Notes: generated from the sequence alone by a model not told the origin. A DNA stretch of 36,414 nt from Candidatus Nomurabacteria bacterium (GCA_025361085.1 JANYAX010000023.1:1-36414), one strand, 5' to 3'; positions 8,133-16,183 are shown, counted from the first letter of the stretch. Translations and numbers: made by a program.

Positions 8133-8168
8133 TTCTTTAGTATAGCAAATAAGGTATTATTGTTCTAT
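8133..8168. promoter_or_regulatory. Overlapping divergent leaderless promoters of dnaE and rnhB
   Basis: Only 36 bases separate the two start codons. On the minus strand the -10 TATACT (plus coordinates 8139-8144, with TGC before it) ends 6 bases from the dnaE ATG. On the plus strand TATTAT (8155-8160) ends 8 bases from the rnhB ATG. Neither transcript has room for a ribosome binding site, and the two RNA polymerases would compete. Confidence 0.6.
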
Positions 8169-8945
8169 ATGGAAGAAAAAGAGACCATAAAATACATTGT
8201 AGGGATAGATGAAGTGGGCAGGGGGCCGATAGCTGGGCCTGTGGCTGTTTGCGCGTTTTTGATAAAAGATGAGAATTTTATAGAATCAGCCATAAGTCGG
8301 ACTTATGGCGAAAATAATAAAGAAGAAAAAAGGCTTACCTCGACGCAAGACGGGTTGCCAAGGCTTCGGGATTCAAAAAAATTAACAAAAAAGCAAAGGG
8401 AAGAATGGTTTGAATATTTAAAAGTCGCAAAAACCGAAGGTTTTTGCGACTTTGCTGTGTCTTTCGTTTCTTCCGAAAATATCGACAAATTTGGAATTGC
8501 AAAATGTATTCAAAAGGCATTGAATGAATCACTTGCTAGGATCGCTTCACAGAATCTTCCAAATTTTTCCCGCTTTACCCTAAAGGGCGCAGGCTGGGAT
8601 AAAAATTTGGAAGATTCTGTTTCGCTTGCTTCGTATAATCATGAATCAATTTCGCAAGAAAAGAATTTCCTCGCGGAATTTAGTATTTTCCTAGATGGAG
8701 GTTTGCATGCACCAGTTGAATATATTCACCAAGAAACGATCATAAAAGGGGATGAACTTCACCCTGTTATTTCTTTGGCTTCAATCGTGGCGAAAGTTTC
8801 TCGCGATAAAGTGATGGAAACTTTTGCAAAAAAATATCCTGAATATGGTTTTGAAAAACACGTTGGATATGGCACAAAAGCTCACTACGACGCCATCAAA
8901 AAACACGGTCAAACCCCCATCCACCGAAAAACCTTTATCCACTAA
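8169..8945 (+). CDS. rnhB: Ribonuclease HII with palindrome-encoded insertions
   Basis: RNase HII removes RNA from RNA-DNA hybrids and misincorporated ribonucleotides. The catalytic start motif GIDEVGRGPIAGP (Asp14, Glu15) is intact, as are DSKKLTKKQR, FLDGG and SIVAKVSRD. The open frame extends upstream to 8085, but that start would lie inside dnaE. ATG 8169 gives the family-standard N terminus and has a -10 box 8 bases before it. At 258 residues it is about 60 longer than E. coli RNase HII. The excess lies before DSKKL (about 27 residues) and before FLDGG (about 45 residues), and both insertions coincide with DNA palindromes. The active-site segments are not interrupted, so it should still be functional. 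Confidence 0.93.
   Translation: MEEKETIKYIVGIDEVGRGPIAGPVAVCAFLIKDENFIESAISRTYGENNKEEKRLTSTQDGLPRLRDSKKLTKKQREEWFEYLKVAKTEGFCDFAVSFVSSENIDKFGIAKCIQKALNESLARIASQNLPNFSRFTLKGAGWDKNLEDSVSLASYNHESISQEKNFLAEFSIFLDGGLHAPVEYIHQETIIKGDELHPVISLASIVAKVSRDKVMETFAKKYPEYGFEKHVGYGTKAHYDAIKKHGQTPIHRKTFIH
8289..8309 (+). repeat. Palindrome inside rnhB, first insertion
   Basis: Perfect 9-base arms gccataagt / acttatggc around cgg. It lies in the first extra segment of the protein (SRTYGENN region). Confidence 0.75.
8422..8454 (+). repeat. Palindrome inside rnhB, 15-base perfect arms
   Basis: aaagtcgcaaaaacc (8422-8436) and its exact reverse complement (8440-8454) surround gaa. The protein here (KVAKTEGFCDFAV) is close to family length, so this may have replaced rather than added sequence. 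Confidence 0.8.
8549..8620 (+). repeat. Palindrome inside rnhB, 20-base perfect arms
   Basis: acagaatcttccaaattttt (8549-8568) is exactly inverted at 8601-8620. The 32-base interior holds a smaller pair (ctttaccctaaag). It encodes part of the ~45-residue second insertion. Confidence 0.88.
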
Positions 8946-8950
8946 ATATA

Positions 8951-8959
8951 TGTTATAAT
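8951..8959 (+). promoter_or_regulatory. Extended -10 of the HAD-like gene (TGT TATAAT)
   Basis: It lies just after the rnhB stop and ends 9 bases before ATG 8969. The intervening caggag could also serve as a ribosome binding site. Confidence 0.6.
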
Positions 8960-8968
8960 ACAGGAGTT

Positions 8969-10387
8969 ATGAAACAAATGCCTACGAATATAGATTCTTT
9001 AAGTATAGGAGTAAAAGAAAATTCTAATGAAATTCAAAAACAATTTTTAGATTCCTTTGAAAATGAATTTATAAAAAGAAGGAATGATGATAGTAGTTTT
9101 TATAGGAAATTATCTCAAGAAGAGAGAAAATTAACACCAATTTTTAGTGATGGCAATAAACCCCCATCTTTTATTGATAAAATTAGGGAGGTGAAAGATA
9201 AGACATCGAGAAATATTGAAAATTCAGAAAAAGTTTGGATTGTTATTGATTTTGATGACGTGATTAATAAAACAACAACTTATCAACGATCATTGGGGGA
9301 AAAAGTTTGTTCAGTTCTCGGATTAGATCAGAAGGAATACGAGAAAATGTACGAGGAATCTAAAGCAAAAAATGCCGAAAACAAAAAAGTTTTGCGTAAT
9401 GATGTCTTAATAAACAAAATTAAAGAAAAATATCCTGGCCAGAATGATTTGGTAGATAGTATTTTTAATGACAATATCAATTATAATGATTTTATTGACC
9501 AGGGAATAAAACGCGCTTTGTTGGCATTAGGAGGTTCTTCCAACGGAGAAAGAGATATAAGAATATCCATCTTAACTTTCGGTGATGTAAAATATCAAAA
9601 AGGTAGGATAGAACAAACTGACATTGATAATGTGGTTGATGATATCATTTATACAGAAGGGTCCAAACGGGAAGTGATTGAAGCCTTACTAAGTATAGAG
9701 TATGAAGAAAAAGGGATTGCCTCACCTTTTTTGATTACTATCGATGATAGCAAAGAACAAATTGAAGATTATTCAGATATCAATTTATCTAGTAAGTTTG
9801 TAAATATGCATTATCGAAATCCTCAAGGGAAAAAATCAATGCAAGAATCGTCAGCTGAACAAGTGGTCAGTGTTTTTGAAAATGAACAAAACGAAGCAGC
9901 TATAAACTTGTATAAAATATGTAAAGGGTGTTTAGATCCCGACACTAATTTATCAAGAGAAAAAGTTTTTGAAATGTTAAATGGCAAGAGCATTAGTGAT
10001 TTTTACCAAGTAAGAAATGAATATAATATGGGGAGAGAAAAGATCATCAAAAAAACGGATAGTAATGGAGTTACTCGCACTATTCATTTTCCAGCAAATT
10101 ATCAAATTGGAACGGGTGGTGAAAAAAAAATCATTGATGGTGATAATAATAATTATGATGATTATTATTCTAGCGTCGAGGCAATTTATCCAATCGAAGA
10201 GACTGATATAAAATATTTTCAAAAACCTGATGGTGGTGTCTATCGAAGTAGTGATATAAAGTTTACAAAAATAGAGAATGGAATTCAAAAAACAGATAAA
10301 AAACACAAAGAAAAATTAGTCATTCAAAATAATAAACTAGTTTATCCGTTTGTGAACATAGAAGAGTTTATAAAAAACGTTGAATAA
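8969..10387 (+). CDS. HAD-fold protein with an unassigned C-terminal domain
   Basis: The protein has 472 residues. The first ~85 are charged and helical. Residues about 88-265 carry the four spaced motifs of a haloacid dehalogenase (HAD) fold: VWIVIDFDD (Asp94, Asp96), ILTFGD (Thr203), a lysine in GSKREVIEAL (Lys233) and LITIDDS (Asp259, Asp260). That predicts a phosphatase or phosphotransferase active site. Residues about 290-472 are not recognised; they are rich in Tyr, Asn and Asp, with a DGDNNNYDDYY stretch. There is no signal peptide or membrane segment, so it is probably cytoplasmic. Codon use is very AT-rich. The substrate is unknown. It precedes comB on the same strand with 116 bases between. 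Confidence 0.6.
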   Translation: MKQMPTNIDSLSIGVKENSNEIQKQFLDSFENEFIKRRNDDSSFYRKLSQEERKLTPIFSDGNKPPSFIDKIREVKDKTSRNIENSEKVWIVIDFDDVINKTTTYQRSLGEKVCSVLGLDQKEYEKMYEESKAKNAENKKVLRNDVLINKIKEKYPGQNDLVDSIFNDNINYNDFIDQGIKRALLALGGSSNGERDIRISILTFGDVKYQKGRIEQTDIDNVVDDIIYTEGSKREVIEALLSIEYEEKGIASPFLITIDDSKEQIEDYSDINLSSKFVNMHYRNPQGKKSMQESSAEQVVSVFENEQNEAAINLYKICKGCLDPDTNLSREKVFEMLNGKSISDFYQVRNEYNMGREKIIKKTDSNGVTRTIHFPANYQIGTGGEKKIIDGDNNNYDDYYSSVEAIYPIEETDIKYFQKPDGGVYRSSDIKFTKIENGIQKTDKKHKEKLVIQNNKLVYPFVNIEEFIKNVE

Positions 10388-10447
10388 GATTATCGAAATT
10401 AAGTTTTTAACAATTTTTGTTTAGCCAGTTTCGAATTACTTTTTTAA

Positions 10448-10459
10448 GTCCTAGCGGAA
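10448..10459 (+). repeat. Half copy of the REP-like hairpin (family C)
   Basis: gtcctagcgga matches the right arm of the two complete hairpins at 11281 and 11984, but its left arm is missing. It lies upstream of the ComB-like gene, so family C sequence flanks both that gene and the transposase. Confidence 0.55.
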
Positions 10460-10487
10460 AGTTTGTGTTAAAATAATTAATAATTTA

Positions 10488-10496
10488 TGTTACAAT
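10488..10496 (+). promoter_or_regulatory. Extended -10 of the ComB-like gene (TGT TACAAT)
   Basis: It ends 7 bases before ATG 10504, consistent with a leaderless transcript. No Shine-Dalgarno is present. Confidence 0.6.
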
Positions 10497-10503
10497 TTTA
10501 TAC

Positions 10504-11277
10504 ATGGAAAATATTTTTGATCAATCTCCTTATCAATGTCGAATGGATTGGGGAGTCAAAGGTGTAATGGAAGCCTCAAATAGAGGAGATATTATCATTA
10601 TTGTAGATGTACTTAGTTTTTCATCCGCGGTCATAAACGCAGTCTATAATGGAGTAATTATTTACCCATTTCCCAGAACAGGAGATATAAATGAATTTGG
10701 TAAATTAGTTGATGCAGAAGTTTGCATACTAGAGAGGTCAAGAGCTCGTGAACTGGGCTTACCTTCACTTTCCGCGACTTCTTTTAATAAATCCCATCAA
10801 TATAAAAAATATGTATTGTCTTCGATTAATGGGGCGACATGTGTTAAGGTGGCAAATGAATCCGTAACTATTTTAATAGGAGGGCTGCTTAATCGTGCAG
10901 CGGTTGCAAAAGTTGTTAATAATTTACAAAAAGAAATAAATAAAAATGTTACAGTGATTGCTTGCGGTGAAAGGTGGAAAAGTAAAGGAGAAGAACCAAA
11001 AGAATTAAGACCAAGTATTGAAGACTATCTTGGGGTTGGTGCAATTTTAGAAAAACTTGAAGGAACAAAATCCCCAGAAGCAAAAGTTTGTATTTCAGCT
11101 TTTAAAAATTCACAATCAAGTTTATTTGAATTAATCTCAGATTCAGGGAGTGGAAGGGAGTTACTTAATATGGAGTTTCCAGAAGACGTAGAATTTTCTT
11201 GCCAATTAGATAAATTTGACGCCGTTCCTATTCTAACCAAAGATGAAAATAGTCAAATGTATTTCACAAAATATTAA
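10504..11277 (+). CDS. ComB-family (2-phosphosulfolactate phosphatase-like) protein
   Basis: The 257 residues match the ComB fold along their length: IIVDVLSFSSAV (Asp35, the usual DVLRASTT site), SSINGATCVKVA (usual T-NGT), IGGLLNRAAVA, VIACGERWKSKG, an EDYLGVGAI segment and a closing FDAVPIL. ComB hydrolyses 2-phosphosulfolactate in the coenzyme M pathway of methanogens, but bacterial relatives are widespread without that pathway. Here no coenzyme M or sulfolactate gene is nearby, so the true substrate is unknown. It sits between a half REP-like hairpin and a complete one, next to a REP-associated transposase, which suggests it may have moved with that element. Confidence is high for the family and low for the reaction. 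Confidence 0.75.
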   Translation: MENIFDQSPYQCRMDWGVKGVMEASNRGDIIIIVDVLSFSSAVINAVYNGVIIYPFPRTGDINEFGKLVDAEVCILERSRARELGLPSLSATSFNKSHQYKKYVLSSINGATCVKVANESVTILIGGLLNRAAVAKVVNNLQKEINKNVTVIACGERWKSKGEEPKELRPSIEDYLGVGAILEKLEGTKSPEAKVCISAFKNSQSSLFELISDSGSGRELLNMEFPEDVEFSCQLDKFDAVPILTKDENSQMYFTKY

Positions 11278-11280
11278 TAT

Positions 11281-11307
11281 TCTCCGCCAGGACTGTCCTA
11301 GCGGAGA
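11281..11307 (+). repeat. REP-like hairpin (family C), left of the transposase
   Basis: tctccgccagga / tcctagcggaga arms with the loop ctg and one mismatch. It lies 3 bases after the ComB-like stop and 21 bases before the transposase ATG. Confidence 0.85.
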
Positions 11308-11316
11308 AAATTAATA

Positions 11317-11322
11317 TATAAT
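11317..11322 (+). promoter_or_regulatory. -10 box of the REP-associated transposase (TATAAT)
   Basis: TATAAT ends 6 bases before ATG 11329. No ribosome binding site fits between. Confidence 0.55.
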
Positions 11323-11328
11323 ATAAGA

Positions 11329-11985
11329 ATGTCACTTCGTAAAGTAAAATTTATTCAAGGAGAATATTTCCATATTTACAATCGTGGAAACGATAAAAAA
11401 GTTATTTTTAAAGATAAGGAAGACTATGAGCGCTTTGTTGGCTTGATGTACGCATGCAATCAGGTTGAGAATTTTAAAATTGATAATTTACAGAAAGATG
11501 AAGGATTGTTTAATGTAATAAGGAAAAATCTTCTAGTTAATGTTGGAGCTTATTGTTTAATGCCCAATCATTTTCATATTTTAATTATACAAACTGAATA
11601 TGATGGTATTAGTAAATTTATGAAAAAGCTTTTAACTGCTTATGTAATGTACTTCAATAAAAAGTATAAAAGGACAGGAAGTTTATTCGAGGGTAAGTTT
11701 AAAGCAGAACATGCAGGGAATAGTAGATATTTAAAATATTTATATTCTTATATTCATCTCAATCCAATAAAACTAATTAATAAAAATTGGAAAGAGGAAG
11801 GAATAAAAAATAAAAATGAAGCTATTCATTACTTAAATCAGTATAAATATTCTAGTTATCTTGATTATTTAGGGGAGAATAGAGTTCAAAGTAAAATATT
11901 AAATATTAGCAGTTTCCCTAATTATTTTTTATCAAAAAAAGCCTTTAAAAATGAAATTTTTGAGTGGTTATCATTTAAAGATTAA
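11329..11985 (+). CDS. REP-associated tyrosine transposase (Y1/HUH, IS200-like)
   Basis: This is a single-strand HUH endonuclease of the Y1_Tnp family, of the type that mobilises or maintains REP palindromes (RAYT). The start FIQGEYFHIYNRGNDKKVIF is typical. The HUH metal motif is His81-Phe-His83 in LMPNHFHIL, and the catalytic tyrosine is Tyr141 in LYSYIHLNPIK. Residues 105-125 (KKYKRTGSLFEGKFKAE) match the conserved RxGxLWEGRFKA block. At 218 residues the gene looks intact. Both flanks carry the same hairpin (11281 and 11984), the arrangement expected for a RAYT and its cognate REPs. It has no accessory tnpB. The ~115-base family A repeats in rnpB also contain a REP-like core, but it does not match these hairpins. 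Confidence 0.9.
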   Translation: MSLRKVKFIQGEYFHIYNRGNDKKVIFKDKEDYERFVGLMYACNQVENFKIDNLQKDEGLFNVIRKNLLVNVGAYCLMPNHFHILIIQTEYDGISKFMKKLLTAYVMYFNKKYKRTGSLFEGKFKAEHAGNSRYLKYLYSYIHLNPIKLINKNWKEEGIKNKNEAIHYLNQYKYSSYLDYLGENRVQSKILNISSFPNYFLSKKAFKNEIFEWLSFKD

Positions 11986-12014
11986 TCTCCGCTAGGAAAG
12001 TCCTAGCGGAGATT
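11984..12014 (+). repeat. REP-like hairpin (family C), right of the transposase
   Basis: Perfect 14-base arms aatctccgctagga / tcctagcggagatt around aag. It overlaps the transposase stop codon and has the same sequence and orientation as the left hairpin. Confidence 0.88.
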
Positions 12015-12046
12015 GCGAGGCAGATTTTATTTTTTGCTCAATCAAT

Positions 12047-14629
12047 TTAAAAGTTCTTTTCTAACCAATTTTTAATATTGTTTTTATCGTCTTTTAGCCA
12101 AGCGGAATTAGAGGCGATTTTTTCGTATGATTGCAAGAGAGAGCGCTCAGCGCCCGGGGCGGAGTTTTTCTTGAAGAATTTTTCCGCATCATTTAAATCT
12201 TTTATATTTGTATGCCCACCAAGTGGGGAGAGAAGTCGAGAAAGGAAGTGCCCGCCCTCGCCGTATTTTTTGAGGAATATTTCCCAATTATTTTTTACAA
12301 ATTGCCAAGTCAGATCTCTTCCATAATTATTTTGCCAGACTATAGCAAGTAGGTGAGGTGTATCTTGAGTTCTTACGTGTTCTGACATAATGAAAGCAAG
12401 AGTTTTCTTTAGAAGATCTTTATTTTTAAACGAAGTGAGGGCATAACCAAATCTATCTTTTTCTTCGTGAAGCTTCTCATTTATATACAAATCTTTAAAT
12501 AATTTCCATTCAGCTTTTTTACCATTTGAAGCCGCGATTTTGAATACCGCACTGCGTATATCTTTATGAATTGGTTTTGTTTTTCTCTCTTTAAATAATT
12601 TCTTTGCTTCAGCAATTATTGTTTTATCTCCATAAAAGCTCGCTTGCGAGATGGCTAAACTTCGCAAGAAGGTTTTGGAGTGTTCTTCACTTTTCTCTTT
12701 CTCAAGTCCCATTTTTTTAGCCAGTGGGGAGAAAAGGGAACGTGCATAATTTTCATATTTTTCTGCGAAAACTTCACCATATATAAGACTATAAATTTTA
12801 TTTATACCTCCGGCAATTTCCACCCAGACGATATATTCTGTTTCATCCTTATAATTCAAGACGAAATTTAGAGCTATATCTGTCTTTATATATCCACCCT
12901 CGGCTAGAGCGAACAAATCACGAATTATTCCCAATCGATCTTTTGTCGAAAGTGTTCCACTTTTTATTTCATTTGCTAGTTTCGCAAGTGTTACATCGTT
13001 GTATTTCACTCGCATGAATGTTTCTTCTTCTTTATTTATTTTTCCGATAGATACACCAACAAGAGAGTCGGTTTTCTTTGTCATTAGCAAGCTGAGTGTT
13101 TCATTGTTGCCTGCCTGTGCAGACAGGGATTCATATTTTATAGGAATAGGCCACAAATGATTTTTCTTTTTTGAAATTGCATATTCCCTTGCTTTGATTC
13201 TACTTGAGAAAAATCTTTCTTGAGTAATTTCCCAGAGGTCTTGCCTCTGGGAAAGGGTGACGAGCGGATAGCCAGTTTCTTTTGTCCAGAGAGACATCAT
13301 TTTACTAATTGGTTTCTTGCTAACTCTTTCAAAAGAATCCCAAAGGTCTATCGTGTCTGTATTTTTATAACTGTGTTTTTTCAGATAATGCCGTAATCCT
13401 TCACGGAATTTGTCGTGACCAATATATTCGGCGATTTGTCTTATCATTGCTCCACCTTTGGCGTACGAAACCATATCAAATATTTCATTGATTTCATTCG
13501 GATGATTTACTTTTATTTCTATTGGATGTGAACTTGAAAGTGAATCGAGTCGCAATGCTAGAGCATATCGATCTGAAATATACAGATCCCATAAATGCCA
13601 TTCGGGGAATAATTTATCGATACAAAAAGTTTCCATGTATGTGGCAAATCCTTCATTGAGCCAAAGGTCAGTCCACCATTTCATTGTGACGAGATTGCCG
13701 AACCATTGATGAGCGAGTTCGTGAGCGATGACAATTGCAACCCACTGTTTGTTTGAGAGTGAAGTGTTTTCTTCGTCAACGAGAATTGCTGTTTCGCGGA
13801 AAGTAACAGCGCCCCAATTTTCCATTGCAGCACTTTCAAAATCAGGAATAGCAATGAGGTCTAGGGTCGGAAGTGGGTAAGGAATATTGAAATACTCATT
13901 ATAAAATTCGAGTGACTTAATCGCGACTTCAAGAGCAAATTTTGCTTGGTGTTTCTTGCCTTTTGTTGTAAAAACACGAACTTGTATTTTTCCAGCATAA
14001 CTCTCGACATATTCAAATTCGCCAATTATAAAAGCAAGAAGGTAAGTCGACATGCGAGGTGTCGGAGCGAAAGAAACTATTTTATACCCCGCGCTATGCT
14101 CTTTTATTTCTATTGGCAAAGTATTTGAGATAGCTGTATGATTGCCAGCGATAATGAGAGATACCTCAAACACTGCTTTGTGTTCTGGTTCGTCGAAACA
14201 TGGGAAAGCGCGTCTCGCGTCGGTTGCCTCGAACTGCGTTGTCGCAAGGTATTTTTCTTCTCCATTTAGGATATATTTCCCGCGATAAAATCCACGAAGC
14301 CCATCATTTATGATACCCTTGAAAGTAATATGAATTTTAGTTTTCCCAATCTTAATTTTATTTTTGAAATAGAACGTGACAGTTTCGCTTTCGGTGTCAT
14401 AATTAATTTTTAAAGCGAATTGTGTACAATCTTTTGCACCTACCTTTACTGACTCAACCTCGATGTCTTTGCTGTGCAAAGTAATTTTATTTATTTCTTT
14501 ATCAATTTTTATTTTAATTGTTTCGTCACCAGAAAAAGTAAATGACTCAAGGTCGGGCTTGATCGAGAGATTATAAGAGATCGGTGATATGTGACTTGGT
14601 AGCCGTACTGATTTTTTAGTTTTTGTCAT
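12047..14629 (-). CDS. M1-family zinc aminopeptidase
   Basis: The enzyme removes N-terminal residues from peptides, for peptide recycling or nutrition. The 860 residues carry the exopeptidase motif AAMEN (267-271, usual GAMEN) and the zinc site HELAH (303-307) with its third ligand Glu326 in LNEGFATYME. An N-terminal saddle domain and a long C-terminal ERAP1-like helical domain complete the family layout. There is no signal peptide, so it should be cytoplasmic. An extended -10 (TGT TATAAT on the minus strand) ends 6 bases before the start, giving a leaderless mRNA. Two DNA palindromes lie within the gene: 13228-13254 (perfect 11-base arms) and a weaker one near 13110-13127. It ends 32 bases from the family C hairpin. 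It could be named pepN, but PepN versus tricorn F-type is not decided. Confidence 0.93.
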   Translation of the reverse strand: MTKTKKSVRLPSHISPISYNLSIKPDLESFTFSGDETIKIKIDKEINKITLHSKDIEVESVKVGAKDCTQFALKINYDTESETVTFYFKNKIKIGKTKIHITFKGIINDGLRGFYRGKYILNGEEKYLATTQFEATDARRAFPCFDEPEHKAVFEVSLIIAGNHTAISNTLPIEIKEHSAGYKIVSFAPTPRMSTYLLAFIIGEFEYVESYAGKIQVRVFTTKGKKHQAKFALEVAIKSLEFYNEYFNIPYPLPTLDLIAIPDFESAAMENWGAVTFRETAILVDEENTSLSNKQWVAIVIAHELAHQWFGNLVTMKWWTDLWLNEGFATYMETFCIDKLFPEWHLWDLYISDRYALALRLDSLSSSHPIEIKVNHPNEINEIFDMVSYAKGGAMIRQIAEYIGHDKFREGLRHYLKKHSYKNTDTIDLWDSFERVSKKPISKMMSLWTKETGYPLVTLSQRQDLWEITQERFFSSRIKAREYAISKKKNHLWPIPIKYESLSAQAGNNETLSLLMTKKTDSLVGVSIGKINKEEETFMRVKYNDVTLAKLANEIKSGTLSTKDRLGIIRDLFALAEGGYIKTDIALNFVLNYKDETEYIVWVEIAGGINKIYSLIYGEVFAEKYENYARSLFSPLAKKMGLEKEKSEEHSKTFLRSLAISQASFYGDKTIIAEAKKLFKERKTKPIHKDIRSAVFKIAASNGKKAEWKLFKDLYINEKLHEEKDRFGYALTSFKNKDLLKKTLAFIMSEHVRTQDTPHLLAIVWQNNYGRDLTWQFVKNNWEIFLKKYGEGGHFLSRLLSPLGGHTNIKDLNDAEKFFKKNSAPGAERSLLQSYEKIASNSAWLKDDKNNIKNWLEKNF
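13228..13254 (-). repeat. Palindrome inside the aminopeptidase gene
   Basis: tttcccagagg / cctctgggaaa with the loop tcttg is perfect over 11 bases. It encodes the LSQRQDLWEI stretch and is not obviously an insertion at protein level. Confidence 0.6.
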
Positions 14630-14635
14630 GGTGCG

Positions 14636-14644
14636 ATTATAACA
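14636..14644 (-). promoter_or_regulatory. Extended -10 of the aminopeptidase gene (minus strand TGT TATAAT)
   Basis: It reads TGTTATAAT on the minus strand and ends 6 bases before the ATG at 14629. It lies just downstream of the purH terminator. Confidence 0.65.
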
Positions 14645-14648
14645 AAAT

Positions 14649-14677
14649 GGCCTGAATTTTCAAAGAAAATCCAGGCC
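14649..14677 (-). terminator. purH terminator
   Basis: On the minus strand ggcctggattttc / gaaaattcaggcc pairs around ttt with one G-T mismatch, followed by attttgtt. It separates purH from the aminopeptidase promoter. Confidence 0.75.
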
Positions 14678-14698
14678 ACCTTTTTACGGAAATTAACT

Positions 14699-16183
14699 CT
14701 AATGTTTAAAATGGCGTATACCAGTGAAGACCATAGACATACCAAGTTCATTACATTTATCGATCGAATTTTGATCACCTTTTGAACCCCCGGGCTGTAT
14801 TACTGACGTGATTCCAGCTTCGCCTGCGATCGTTACGCAATCGTTAAATGGCAGGAACGCTTCGGAGGCAATCACTGCGTCTTTGACATCGAAACCGAAA
14901 TGCTTGGCTTTTTCAAGTGCTTGTCTCAAAGCATCAACTCGCGAAGTTTGACCACAACCCATTGACACAAGATGAGAATCTTTCACGATAGCAATCGCAT
15001 TTGATTTCAAATGCTTTGCCACAATGTTTGCAATCAGTAAATCTCTTTTCTCAGTTTCGGACGGTGCCTTGGTGGTTACGCATTTCAGATCGGCATCAGT
15101 TTCAATGCGTTCGTCGCGATTTTGAACCAAGATCCCGGTGAGGCAAGTGCGATGCATTTGCTTTTGCATATTCGGATTTTTCCATTTCAAAATCCGGATG
15201 TCTTTTTTTTGTTCAAGAATTTCCAGTGCTTCTTTTTCAAAATCGGGAGCAATGATAACCTCGACAAATAGTTTTACCTCACGGATTTTTTCAGCGATAG
15301 CTTTTGTGATTGGTTTGTTTGAGGCGAATATCCCTCCGAAGGCCGAGTCTGGATCAGCATCATATGCCTTTTGAAATGCCTCTGTAATGTCAGGACAGGT
15401 AGCAAACCCACAGGCATTCGTATGTTTGATGATCGCAAATGCTGGATCAGTAAAATCGTAAACAAGCTTGATGGCTGACTCTGTGTCGATCAGGTTGTTG
15501 TGTGACATCTCTTTACCATGAAGCTGTTTCCACGATTCATTTAAGTTTCCGACGAACATAGCGCTCTGGTGAGGGTTCTCTCCATAGCGAAGATGGTTCC
15601 CCTGGAAATACCCGCGGATCGCAAAATCGTACTGACTCGAAACTTCGAATGCACATCCTGCCAAATGAAATCTCTCTTCTTCGGTTGTTGTTTTCCCGCG
15701 AGAAAGAATTTCGGTGAGGTACTCGTACTCATTTTTGGATGGCACAATTACGACGTCATTGTAATTTTTCGCAGCCGCCCGGATGAGGGAAATCCCACCG
15801 ATGTCGATCTTCTCGATGATTTCAACTTTCTCGGCGCCAGAAGCGAGGGTTTCTTCGAATGGGTACAAATCCACAATTACCAGGTCAATGTCATCGATGT
15901 GGAATTTCTTTTTTTCTTCCTGGTCGCTCACATTGTCTCGGCGGTTCAGAATGCCGCCCATGATTTGTGGTTGTAAAGTTTTCACTCTTCCGCCAAATAC
16001 AGAAGGGAAGCCAGTTATTTCTTCAACGGTAGTAACCGGGACACCCATTTCATGAATGAAGTCTGCAGTACCACCAGTTGAAATAATTGTGATTCCATAA
16101 TCATTCAACAAGTTTATAATTCTGTCTAATCCATCTTTGTGATAGACAGAAATCAAGGCAGTTTTAATGGTTTTGTTGTTCAT
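14699..16183 (-). CDS. purH: Bifunctional AICAR transformylase / IMP cyclohydrolase
   Basis: PurH carries out the last two steps of IMP synthesis: formyl transfer to AICAR, then ring closure. The N-terminal cyclohydrolase domain (ALISVYHKDGLDRII, STGGTADFI, VFGGRVKTLQPQIMGGIL) and the C-terminal transformylase domain (LRYGENPHQSA, IKHTNACGFA, VIASEAFLPF, QPGGSKGD, MVFTGIRHFKH) are complete in 494 residues. No other de novo IMP gene is in the window; purA, which uses IMP, is at 23563. A minus-strand -10 TATTAT within the 72-base gap to gdhA, and a short leader with gtttaaacatttaaac, may provide its own promoter. Confidence 0.96.
   Translation of the reverse strand: MNNKTIKTALISVYHKDGLDRIINLLNDYGITIISTGGTADFIHEMGVPVTTVEEITGFPSVFGGRVKTLQPQIMGGILNRRDNVSDQEEKKKFHIDDIDLVIVDLYPFEETLASGAEKVEIIEKIDIGGISLIRAAAKNYNDVVIVPSKNEYEYLTEILSRGKTTTEEERFHLAGCAFEVSSQYDFAIRGYFQGNHLRYGENPHQSAMFVGNLNESWKQLHGKEMSHNNLIDTESAIKLVYDFTDPAFAIIKHTNACGFATCPDITEAFQKAYDADPDSAFGGIFASNKPITKAIAEKIREVKLFVEVIIAPDFEKEALEILEQKKDIRILKWKNPNMQKQMHRTCLTGILVQNRDERIETDADLKCVTTKAPSETEKRDLLIANIVAKHLKSNAIAIVKDSHLVSMGCGQTSRVDALRQALEKAKHFGFDVKDAVIASEAFLPFNDCVTIAGEAGITSVIQPGGSKGDQNSIDKCNELGMSMVFTGIRHFKH

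Noticed and set aside
8085-8168. Upstream extension of rnhB (28 extra residues)
   Set aside because: It overlaps the dnaE start on the other strand, has no family similarity, and lies upstream of the -10 box that serves ATG 8169.
12078-12326. Plus-strand open frame opposite the aminopeptidase
   Set aside because: Shadow of a conserved minus-strand gene. The peptide has no recognisable features.
15569-15976. 135-codon plus-strand frame opposite purH
   Set aside because: It is antisense to highly conserved PurH residues and has no promoter or ribosome binding site.
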